Below, in pieces: positions 1-6,952 of a stretch of DNA of 60,843 nucleotides. The stretch lies in the NCBI GenBank assembly GCA_017962605.1, contig JAGCUY010000116.1, positions 1 through 60,843 on the forward strand, read 5' to 3'. Numbering within the stretch: position 1 is the stretch's first letter; each line of letters starts with the position of its first letter. The position numbers and the translations under genes were made by a program. Source of the DNA: Kiritimatiellia bacterium. Its GTDB lineage: Bacteria > Verrucomicrobiota > Kiritimatiellia > RFP12 > JAAYLN01. The notes under the pieces were generated by a model. It was given only the letters and a program-made list of their open reading frames with translations, did no database searches and was not told the origin of the DNA.

Positions 1-41
1 TACACCATAACCCCTAACCCCTAACCCCTAATCCCTAATTT
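1..41. repeat. CCCCTAA-type short tandem repeat abutting the ybaB start
   Basis: Degenerate 8-bp units of CCCCTAAC type run from the window edge to the base before the ybaB ATG. The complementary strand carries at least four G-tracts and could form a G-quadruplex. No Shine-Dalgarno sequence is left before the ATG. The same repeat family recurs at 11.86, 57.43 and 58.93 kb. Confidence 0.8.
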
Positions 42-362
42 ATGGCAAACATATTCGAACAGGCCAAGCAGGCCATCAAAATGCGCTCTGAGCAGAAGCG
101 CATCCAGAAGGAACTCGAGCGCATCGTCGTGGAATACTCCAACGGCGGCATCCACGCGACGATGAAGGGCGACATGACCCTGACCTCGCTCAAATTCGAC
201 GACGACGCCCTCGCCGAGCTCAAGCAAGGCAAGACCGAGCGCTTCACCACGATGATGCAGAACGTCTTCAACGGCGTGCTGAAGAAGGCCAAGGAGGCCA
301 CGCAGGAGAAGATGATGAGCATGATGAAGGAGGGCGGTCTCTCCGGCCTCTTCGGCGGCTGA
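42..362 (+). CDS. ybaB: YbaB/EbfC family nucleoid-associated protein
   Basis: Small DNA-binding protein of 106 residues, the usual family length. It has the family layout: an N-terminal helix rich in K/E and Q, a central beta segment with the MKGDMTLTSLKFDDD stretch, and a C-terminal helix ending in a Met/Gly-rich tail. Known family members bind DNA as dimers and usually sit between dnaX and recR. Here recR follows with a one-base TGATG overlap, so the two are translationally coupled. dnaX would be expected just upstream of the window. The ATG is preceded directly by CCCTAA repeats and has no recognisable ribosome binding site. Confidence 0.93.
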   Translation: MANIFEQAKQAIKMRSEQKRIQKELERIVVEYSNGGIHATMKGDMTLTSLKFDDDALAELKQGKTERFTTMMQNVFNGVLKKAKEATQEKMMSMMKEGGLSGLFGG

Positions 363-958
363 TGAGGAACCCACTGGAGAACCTTGAACGCGCGCTTGCC
401 AGGCTTCCCGGCCTAGGCAAGCGCAGTGCGGAGCGTGCGGCGCTGGCGCTGGTGCGTCAGCCATCGCTGCTCTCCGACCCCTTGATGGCGGCGCTTGAAG
501 AGGCGCGCGCCAACGTGGTCTGCTGCGACGTATGCGGCGGTTTCACGACGCGCGACCAGAACCCCTGCCCTCGCTGCTCCGACTCATCGCGCGACGCCAC
601 GACCCTCTGCATAGTGGAGGAGCCAGGCGACATAGCGTCAATCGAGCGCGCAGGGGCCTTCAACGGCCTCTACCATGCCCTGCACGGCAAGGTGTCGGCC
701 TCACGCGGCACCGGCCCCGGCGACCTGCGGCTGGAGGCGCTATCACGCCGTCTGGCCGAAGGCAATTTCCGCGAAGTAATCCTGGCCACCGGCACAGATC
801 TCGACGGCGACGCCACGGCGGAGTTTTTATCGTCGCTCATCCGCAGCGCGGCTCCGTCGGCCCGCGTAACGCGCATCGCCTTCGGCCTGCCAGTGGACAG
901 CGGCATCGCCTACTCCGACCCGCTGACCCTCAAGCGAGCCCTCGCCGGACGCCGCTAG
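362..958 (+). CDS. recR: Recombination mediator protein RecR
   Basis: RecR of 198 residues, full length. The N-terminal helix-hairpin-helix (LPGLGKRSAERAA, about 15-27) is followed by a four-cysteine zinc finger (Cys55, Cys58, Cys69, Cys72). A Toprim domain starts near 80 (TLCIVEEPGDI) and the C-terminus has the GIAYSDPLTLKRAL signature. RecR works with RecO/RecF to load RecA at gaps. The start codon overlaps the ybaB stop by one base. A perfect 12-bp palindrome (GCCGCTAGCGGC, 951-962) contains the stop codon, but no T-run follows. Confidence 0.97.
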   Translation: MRNPLENLERALARLPGLGKRSAERAALALVRQPSLLSDPLMAALEEARANVVCCDVCGGFTTRDQNPCPRCSDSSRDATTLCIVEEPGDIASIERAGAFNGLYHALHGKVSASRGTGPGDLRLEALSRRLAEGNFREVILATGTDLDGDATAEFLSSLIRSAAPSARVTRIAFGLPVDSGIAYSDPLTLKRALAGRR

Positions 959-984
959 CGGCAGACTCCGCTTCATAGCGTTCT

Positions 985-1698
985 ATGCCACAGGACGAAT
1001 CCAACCTGCCAGACAGAGGCGCGGCACAGGCGGCGGGGCGCATCCTCATCCACAAAGGCGGCGCGCTGAACGCCCGCGTTTACCGCGTGACGGAGGGCGA
1101 CGGGAAGATGCGCATCGAAAAGGACTTCTCCGAGTGCTCGTGGATTGTTCGGAACACCCTGGGGCGGTTCCTAATATTCCGCGAGTGCTGGATACTTCGG
1201 TGCCTTCAGGGAACGGGCGTGGTTCCAGGCAGCGTGGAGAAGATTTCGCCCTTCGCCATGCGCGAGGACTGGTGCGCAGGCTTCACGCTGCGCGAATCCT
1301 GCTGCGGCGTGCATGAGGAGAACAAGCCCGGCGTCAAGGTCGTGGAGGGCGTGCCGCGCGAGGTGCTTGACGCACCGATCCCGCGCGAATTCTTCGAGGC
1401 GCTGGAAGCGGGGATTCGCGCCGTCCACAGAAAGGGGTTCGTCCACCTCGACCTGCACAACGAACGCAATGTCATGGTTACCCCCGGCTACAAACCGGTG
1501 ATCCTCGACTGGCAGTCGGCGCTGCCGCTGGCGAAAGTCCCGCTGCTGGGGTGGCTGCTACGCCGCATCGACATGGCCGGCGTTTACAAATTCCGAGACC
1601 GCTTCCGCCCAGGGGAACTCGACAAGGGGCGGATGTCGCTCCTCAAGCGGGAGCGCTTCCTCAGGCGACACTTCTGGGTGCCGAGGCTGAAGATCTGA
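985..1698 (+). CDS. Lipopolysaccharide core (Kdo/WaaP-like) kinase family protein
   Basis: A 237-residue protein-kinase-fold protein. The catalytic loop is HLDLHNERN (His154, Asp156, His158, Asn162) and the metal-binding Asp is Asp175 in ILDWQ. This is the pattern of the small WaaP/Kdo/RIO-like kinases that phosphorylate core lipopolysaccharide sugars in Gram-negative bacteria. The N-terminal half is more diverged. It lies 26 bp after recR with no clear Shine-Dalgarno, and its stop is 4 bp from the convergent stop of the next gene. The substrate cannot be read from sequence; a RIO-like kinase of other function remains possible. Confidence 0.7.
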   Translation: MPQDESNLPDRGAAQAAGRILIHKGGALNARVYRVTEGDGKMRIEKDFSECSWIVRNTLGRFLIFRECWILRCLQGTGVVPGSVEKISPFAMREDWCAGFTLRESCCGVHEENKPGVKVVEGVPREVLDAPIPREFFEALEAGIRAVHRKGFVHLDLHNERNVMVTPGYKPVILDWQSALPLAKVPLLGWLLRRIDMAGVYKFRDRFRPGELDKGRMSLLKRERFLRRHFWVPRLKI

Positions 1699-1702
1699 GC
1701 GA

Positions 1703-3223
1703 TTAGCGCGACGCCTGCGGCTGGTGCAGCGCAAAGAGCAGCGTGACGCGGCAGGCATCGGCGGCATTTATGCCGCCGGGCGAAACATTGGAGGAGGCGG
1801 CCGCATTGCCTGCGCCGCCCGCAGAGCGGGAAATGGCAGCCGCGACATAGGCGCTGGTGGAGAAGTCAGGAAGCGCCATGGCGATGTTACGCGCCGAGGC
1901 CGAAACTTCAGGGGATATCGCGTCGCGGGCGAAAGACGAGGCCATGCCTATCGCCTGCGCGATCTGCCGCAGTTCGCGGAAGAAGGAATCGCAGTCGATG
2001 AAGAAGTATGCCGACGGCCGCGCGTCCGCGATTTGCCCGAATGCGTTGCGCCAGGTGAACTCGGGCGCGGGATCGGCGTGGCGCTGGGCGGCAAGGCTCG
2101 CGGCCGAGGAGCAGACCGTGTTCTCGCCAAATACGGCTATGGTCGAGCGCATCTGACGCGACAGGATTGGGCGCAGGATGTTTTTGAGGGCCGCCTCGTT
2201 GACGGTGAGGCCGGGGAAAGAGGCCGTGATTGCCGGAATGGCGAAGACAAAAAGTTTGGCGCCGTATGGCGCGGCCGTCAGGTAAATGGCCGCATCGTCG
2301 GCGCTAGCGGCGGCGCGTGACGCTGAGGCCGCCTCGCCAAACATCCTGCCGGCAAGCGCCTTGGCAAAGCCCTGGGGCAGCAGCGCGAGCAAGAAGGCAT
2401 GGTCGGCGGCGAGCGCGCCGATGGAGGCATTGCGTCCGGAAATTTGCTGCGAAAGCAGCTCGGCAAGTGGCCCGTTGGCGTCAAGCACGGGGAAGGACGC
2501 GGACAAAGCGACGGCATCCTTGCGCTGCAAGACGTCGATGGTGGTGTCGCGGTCGAAGCGAAGCCCCAAGCCGAGGATTTGCGGGATGTCGGCGCGGACG
2601 ACGATGCGGTGGCGGAGGCCATCGGGGAGGCTGTCGCGCAGGACGGCTTCAAGGCCGTTCTGGCGCGGCGCGCCGTCGAGCATGTCGGCCATGCTAACCG
2701 GACGGTCGGAAAGCTTTGCGAGCAGGACGCGCTTGCCGAGGGCCACGGAGAGGATAAGCGGGATGGGGTCGTCGTCGTCCTCGTCGGTGAGGTCGATGTA
2801 GTGGAAGCCTTCGGGAGAAGTCCTGATGCGGCCAAGGCCTGGAACCCATCGGATGAACCAGAAGAAGTGGAGAAGCAGGTCGCGGCGGCCAGTCGGGGAG
2901 GCGGCGGCCACGCACGGGTTGCCGTCGTCGCCTACTTGGATGGCCGAGGCGACATCCTCGCCAACGGCAAGGAGGAAAGTCCAGAATGCGCCGCTTTCGC
3001 GCGCGGCCTTTTCGGCATCCACGTCGTATCCCGCGAGGAAGGAGGCGACGACGGGGTCCTTAAGCTGCTGCTTCCAAGTTGCGCGGAGGTCGGGGTGGTA
3101 GCCGACGGCTAGGGCGCGGTCGGGGAGGTAGCCGAAGATGTCGGCCTTGCGCGGGGGGAGAGCCACCAGCGCCAGGAGAAGCGCGGCCAATATCGCAAGA
3201 ACGATGGTGCGGCGCTTGGACAT
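1703..3223 (-). CDS. Membrane-anchored protein of unknown function
   Basis: A 506-residue protein I do not recognise. Residues 7-23 form an uncleaved-looking signal anchor after a positive start (MSKRR), so the bulk is probably periplasmic or outside. An acidic DEDDDD stretch lies near 150. The rest alternates hydrophobic strands and helices with few cysteines and no catalytic motif I can name. It is preceded by tRNA-Gly and converges with the kinase gene. No Shine-Dalgarno is visible; the start is chosen because the signal anchor begins there. Confidence 0.75.
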   Translation of the reverse strand: MSKRRTIVLAILAALLLALVALPPRKADIFGYLPDRALAVGYHPDLRATWKQQLKDPVVASFLAGYDVDAEKAARESGAFWTFLLAVGEDVASAIQVGDDGNPCVAAASPTGRRDLLLHFFWFIRWVPGLGRIRTSPEGFHYIDLTDEDDDDPIPLILSVALGKRVLLAKLSDRPVSMADMLDGAPRQNGLEAVLRDSLPDGLRHRIVVRADIPQILGLGLRFDRDTTIDVLQRKDAVALSASFPVLDANGPLAELLSQQISGRNASIGALAADHAFLLALLPQGFAKALAGRMFGEAASASRAAASADDAAIYLTAAPYGAKLFVFAIPAITASFPGLTVNEAALKNILRPILSRQMRSTIAVFGENTVCSSAASLAAQRHADPAPEFTWRNAFGQIADARPSAYFFIDCDSFFRELRQIAQAIGMASSFARDAISPEVSASARNIAMALPDFSTSAYVAAAISRSAGGAGNAAASSNVSPGGINAADACRVTLLFALHQPQASR

Positions 3224-3253
3224 GGAGGCGGTGTGGTGGGTGAAGGGGGAAGA

Positions 3254-3327
3254 TGGAGCGGGCGAAGGGAATCGAACCCTCGTGTGAAGCTTGGGAAGCT
3301 CCTATTCTGCCATTGAATTACGCCCGC
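3254..3327 (-). tRNA. tRNA-Gly (anticodon CCC)
   Basis: Read on the minus strand: 7-bp acceptor stem GCGGGCG/CGCCCGC, D-arm ATTC/GAAT, anticodon stem GGAGC/GCTTC with 7-nt loop TTCCCAA (anticodon CCC), T-arm GAGGG/CCCTT with the TTCGATT loop, discriminator T and an encoded CCA. It closely resembles bacterial glyU genes. It is served by the promoter at 3351-3379. Confidence 0.96.
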
Positions 3328-3350
3328 ACGAGCAAAAAAACAACATGAAT

Positions 3351-3379
3351 ATTCTACACGGATTCACCTCCGCTGTCAA
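3351..3379 (-). promoter_or_regulatory. Near-consensus sigma-70-type promoter of tRNA-Gly
   Basis: On the minus strand a perfect -35 TTGACA (3374-3379) is separated by exactly 17 bp from a -10 TAGAAT (3351-3356). The expected start point is about 15 bp before the mature tRNA 5' end. This shows that housekeeping promoters here follow the usual consensus. Confidence 0.88.
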
Positions 3380-3483
3380 GAAAAATACAGTGATCCTAAT
3401 TCGTCGAGCGCGGGTGCGAGATGGTGAAGTGAGGTGGGGTGAAGAGTGAAGGCCCGGGCATTTTTACCCGGAAAAACTTCTCT

Positions 3484-3601
3484 CCCGGCCCATATTGGGA
3501 AATGCGGGCGCCCAATCCGCCTGTGGCGGACGCTCGCGGCAGACACCAGTCTTGCCGCTTCGCTAGGTTGTGCGCCCGCCTTCCCTCAATCTGGGCCGGG
3601 C
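3484..3601. repeat. Left structured unit (outer stem plus two hairpins)
   Basis: Outer stem 3484-3511 pairs with about 3569-3600. Inside are two hairpins: TCCGCC-tgt-GGCGGA (3516-3530) and GCGGCAGAC-acca-GTCTTGCCGC (3536-3558, one bulge). Together they form a three-way junction. A-rich and T-rich flanks (about 3462-3475 and 3602-3625) extend the outer pairing. Confidence 0.75.
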
Positions 3602-4235
3602 GTTTTTCTGGCGGGTAAAAACGTCAAGTTCACGTTGCCAAGCCACATGGCCTCGTCTCGTCGTCATCCGCTTGGTGTCGGCTTGCGGCAGTGGCTGGCG
3701 GCGCATTCCGGGCGATCTGCGCCCCGCACCCACCCTGGACGGGCGTGCGCCAGGGAACGCACCTCGCCTCGGACTTCGCTCGCCATCCGCAGCCTCTGCG
3801 CCTCCGCCTGCGCTCTTCCTCCTCGCCTCAACCATTCCGTTTTGTCCGAAAGTGTTGCGGGTTGCAGGAGATTGCATTCTGCGCCTCACTTTTCGCAAAT
3901 GCGTTTTGTTCTCATTCTGCGGGTGGATGCCATGTCGCGTAAATGGCAAAATTGAAACCTCGCCTAACTTCCGCACGGAGGGCAGCGGAGACGACGAAGC
4001 GAGCGGAGCGACGGCGGAGGCGACGGGGCGGCGGATGGCGGATGCAGGCCGTGGCGAGGTGCGAGGCCGCAAGGGCGTGCCCGGCGGCAGGACGGAACGG
4101 ACTGGCGCGGGACGCAGATCGCCCGGGATGCGCCGCCAGCCACCGCCCCTAGCCGACACCGAGCGGCGCGAACGAGACGGCGCAGCGTCGGATTGGTAAA
4201 GGTGTCCCCGCCGGCTTTCCCCGCGAAAAAACCGC

Positions 4236-4352
4236 TTGGCCGAGATCGAGGGAAGGCGCGGGCGCCAACCTAGCGAAGCGGCCAGACTAAAGTCTGCCGC
4301 GAGCGTCCGCCGCAGGCGGATTGGCCCAGCGCATTGCCCGATGTCGGCCAAG
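4236..4352. repeat. Right structured unit, inverted copy of the left
   Basis: Outer stem begins TTGGCC (4236-4241) and ends GGCCAA (4346-4351). The inner hairpins are again present, with one apex reading AGACT-aa-AGTCT and the other TCCGCC-gc-AGGCGGA. Loops and some stem pairs differ from the left unit while pairing is kept, which argues for conserved folding. Confidence 0.75.
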
Positions 4353-4472
4353 AGAGAAGGTTTTTCGGGGAAAGGCGGCGACAGAGACAGACAACACACA
4401 CATACACCGCGACACGCAGACAGCCTAGACTCCCATCACACACTTCACTGAACCATCAGCGGTGGCGGAGGG

Positions 4473-5963
4473 TTAGGGGGTGGATTTGAAGTAGGAGAGC
4501 ACCACCGCCGTCGCGACGGCGCAGGAGACAACCCCAACCAGGATGCCGACCTTGAGCCATTCGAGGAAGGCGACCTTGACCGAGTAGCGCTTGCCGAGCA
4601 TCGAAATCGCCACCAGATTGGCCGTGGAGCCGATGGCCGTTATGTTGCCGCCAAAGCACGCGCCGAAGAGCAGAGCCCACCAGAGCGGCTGCATCGACGG
4701 CGCGTTCGCCACGATGGTCTTCACGATGGGGATGAATGTCGAGACGAACACGATGTTGTCAACGAACGCGGAGCCGACGGCCGTGATGGCCACGATCATC
4801 GGGGTGAGAATCCACTTGCTGGGGGCCGCGCCGCCGGATGGCGCGATCTGGTCGGCAATCACCTCGGTTACGCCGCAGTGCTCGAGGGCGAAGGAGACGG
4901 CGAAGAGCATCATGAAGAAGAGGAGGCTCCACCACTCAATCGAACTCTCGACATAATGGCGCGCGCGGTGGCTGCGGAAGACCATCAGGAGGCCGGCGAT
5001 AGTCAGCGGCGCGGCCACGAGCATTGTGTTCGGCTCAAGGTCCAGCGCCTTTTCGATTGGATGGTGCGCGGCGATGAAGGCCAGCGAAGCCAGGAGGATC
5101 GCCAGGCCGCGCGCATACGGGATGGCCACCATGGGGCCAAGGCCAATGTGGCTTGCGCGCCGCTCCGCGAGCCGCTCGTCGAGAAGTTTTATCTCCTTGC
5201 GATAGAAAACGAGCAGCACCAAAAAGGTGGCGAGCAGGCTAAGGAACATGATGGGCGTGGCGCGCGCGATGAAGTCGCCGAAGGAAAGCGGATCAGGCGT
5301 GGCCTTGGTGCCGATGAGGATTCCAACGGGATTGCCGAGCATCGTGCCGGTGGAGCCGATGTTCGTGGCCATGACGCTCATCAGCACGAAAGGCGTGGGC
5401 CGCAGCTTCAGAGTGTCGCAGACCTGGAAGACGAGCGCCAGCACGAAGACGATGGAGGTGACCTCATCGACGATCCCCGGCATCACGCCGGAGAGGAGCA
5501 TGAGGATCGCCACGAACTTGAAGCCGGTCATGTGGCGCGCGTTGATAATCGTCTGGATTATCCAGGTGAAGAGACCCATGTCCTTCAGCGCGCCGACAAG
5601 GGTCATCATGCCAACGAGCAGGAGGATGATGTGAAGCTCGGTGCTGCTGACGAACTCCGAGAGGGTCAGCACCTTGAGGGCCAGCAGGGCGGATATGCCC
5701 ACGAAGGCAACGCCCAGGCGGCGCTCCTCGAACATCAGCGTGGCGCAGATGATGAGGGCGAAGACGGCGACGGCGGCGATTTGCCTAATGCCCAGAAGCC
5801 GCGCCGGGGAGGCCGCACTGACAAGGTCGGGATAGACGGCTGCGATGTCGGCCGGCGCCGGGAGCAGCGATGCGAGCCAACCGGCAAGCGCCGCCACACC
5901 GAACATCACGGCGAACTTTATTACCACCCCGCGCCGCTCCGGAGCCGAAGCATTTGCCGACAT
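4473..5963 (-). CDS. ArsB/NhaD (SLC13-like ion transporter superfamily) permease
   Basis: An inner-membrane secondary transporter of 496 residues with about a dozen hydrophobic segments. The two signature re-entrant motifs are present: NIGSTGTMLGNPVGILIG mid-protein and GGNITAIGSTANLVAISML near the end. These place it in the ion transporter superfamily (NhaD Na+/H+ antiporters, ArsB, P-protein type); which ion is carried cannot be told. It follows the EIIA-CBS gene by 6 bp, so the two are co-transcribed, suggesting phosphorylation- or ligand-dependent control of transport. Confidence 0.85.
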   Translation of the reverse strand: MSANASAPERRGVVIKFAVMFGVAALAGWLASLLPAPADIAAVYPDLVSAASPARLLGIRQIAAVAVFALIICATLMFEERRLGVAFVGISALLALKVLTLSEFVSSTELHIILLLVGMMTLVGALKDMGLFTWIIQTIINARHMTGFKFVAILMLLSGVMPGIVDEVTSIVFVLALVFQVCDTLKLRPTPFVLMSVMATNIGSTGTMLGNPVGILIGTKATPDPLSFGDFIARATPIMFLSLLATFLVLLVFYRKEIKLLDERLAERRASHIGLGPMVAIPYARGLAILLASLAFIAAHHPIEKALDLEPNTMLVAAPLTIAGLLMVFRSHRARHYVESSIEWWSLLFFMMLFAVSFALEHCGVTEVIADQIAPSGGAAPSKWILTPMIVAITAVGSAFVDNIVFVSTFIPIVKTIVANAPSMQPLWWALLFGACFGGNITAIGSTANLVAISMLGKRYSVKVAFLEWLKVGILVGVVSCAVATAVVLSYFKSTP

Positions 5964-5969
5964 CTATTG

Positions 5970-6893
5970 CTAGTCCCTGAAGATGTTGTTGAGGAAGGAG
6001 GGAAGGGTCACGACACCCGCCAGCCGGGCGCCGTCCACCACGAAGCAGCGGTTCGTCTTGTGGCGCGCCATGGCCTCGGCCACGGCGATGGCGGGCTGGT
6101 CGATGGAGACTGAGGCGTAGTCGTCGTCGGTGATGTCGGCCAGCCAGGTGCTGGACTCCTTGCGGAGCAGCGTCTCAAAGGGCTCGAAGTTGTTGAAGAG
6201 GGAAAGGTCCTCCATCCAGAGCATGTAGTCGGGAACGCATACGCCGAGCAGTGCGCGGGCCGAGGCGACGCCGACGAGGTCGCCGGCGTTATCCACCCCG
6301 GGAATCTCCGCGAGGCCGGTCGTGACGATGGCGTCGATGGCGTCCTTGACGCTGTTGGTGTCCTGGAGGACGGCGCCGGGGGGCGACATCATGTCGCCGG
6401 CCGTCACAGACGAGTGGTCGTGGCGCGTGCCGCTGAACAGGGCGAACACCTCCTCAGGGGTCGAGCAGGCGGCGGCCTCTTCGAGGAACCCCTGCGAGCG
6501 GAGGCGGCGGGCGATCTTGGCCGCGATTTTCAAGTAGGCGGCCGGGGAGTGGTGCGGCGTGAGGACGAGGAACACCAGGCTCGCGGTGTAGCCGGCGCTC
6601 TCGAACGAAACGCCGTCCTCGCTTGTGGCTACGGCCACCAGCGGCGCGTCGATGCCATCGACGCGGGCGTGCGGCATCGCCACGCCTTGCGCCACGAAGG
6701 TCGGGGCCTCGCTTTCGCGCTTCATCACGGCCGCGAGGGCGGCCTCGCTGTCGAAGCCCGGATGGTGCTCGGCCAGAAGCCCAACGAGCTTTTGGATGAG
6801 TTCGCCGCTTTCCTCGATTTCGGTGCGGCACAGAACGTCTTCAACGGAAAAAACCGCTGCGGGCGCATCGCCCGCGGAGTCACTGGATGCCAT
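5970..6893 (-). CDS. PTS EIIA(Ntr/Fru)-like domain fused to a CBS-type domain
   Basis: A 307-residue regulator. Residues about 15-155 form a type-2 EIIA domain with the phosphorylatable His75 in VAMPHARV. After a linker, the C-terminal half (about 165-307) resembles a CBS pair (SVKDAIDAIV...LVGVASARALLG and AVAEAMARHKTNRCFVVDG). Such EIIA-CBS proteins commonly sit next to cation transporters. It is first in an operon with the ArsB/NhaD permease and has its own promoter. A GAGG element precedes the ATG. No EI or HPr gene is in the window. Confidence 0.85.
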   Translation of the reverse strand: MASSDSAGDAPAAVFSVEDVLCRTEIEESGELIQKLVGLLAEHHPGFDSEAALAAVMKRESEAPTFVAQGVAMPHARVDGIDAPLVAVATSEDGVSFESAGYTASLVFLVLTPHHSPAAYLKIAAKIARRLRSQGFLEEAAACSTPEEVFALFSGTRHDHSSVTAGDMMSPPGAVLQDTNSVKDAIDAIVTTGLAEIPGVDNAGDLVGVASARALLGVCVPDYMLWMEDLSLFNNFEPFETLLRKESSTWLADITDDDYASVSIDQPAIAVAEAMARHKTNRCFVVDGARLAGVVTLPSFLNNIFRD

Positions 6894-6917
6894 GGAACAA
6901 TCCTCAATGAAGCATCT

Positions 6918-6946
6918 ATTATGCCATAAACCGCCGCTAGAAGCAA
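6918..6946 (-). promoter_or_regulatory. Promoter of the EIIA-CBS/permease operon
   Basis: On the minus strand -35 TTGCTT (6941-6946) is spaced 17 bp from -10 CATAAT (6918-6923), with an extended TG. The predicted start lies about 18 bp before the ATG at 6893. Confidence 0.6.
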
Positions 6947-6952
6947 GTTAGG

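Larger units (their letters stand above)
3455..4385. repeat. Large imperfect inverted repeat (~440-bp arms), no convincing gene
   Basis: The stretch 3328-4472 holds no gene I accept. From about 3455 to 3840 the sequence is the imperfect reverse complement of about 3960-4385, with a central loop of about 120 bp. The best match is 3674-3725 against 4106-4160, roughly 85-90% by eye. Because the arms have diverged, this is unlikely to be a chimeric assembly artefact. Each outer end is itself a palindromic unit. Apparent ORFs on both strands mirror each other only because of the symmetry. Confidence 0.85.

Noticed and set aside
1..41. CCCTAA repeats as eukaryotic telomere or contig contamination
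   Set aside because: The repeats lead directly into bacterial ybaB-recR, and related degenerate repeats recur inside the window next to bacterial genes.
951..962. GCCGCTAGCGGC palindrome at the recR stop as a terminator
   Set aside because: The stem is short and no T-run follows.
3484..4352. Integron attC sites
   Set aside because: The palindromes lack the paired core-site motifs, and no integrase or cassette genes are present.
3446..4399. Overlapping ORFs of 169-278 residues on both strands
   Set aside because: They mirror each other because of the inverted repeat, are Arg/Ser/Pro-rich, and match no protein family.
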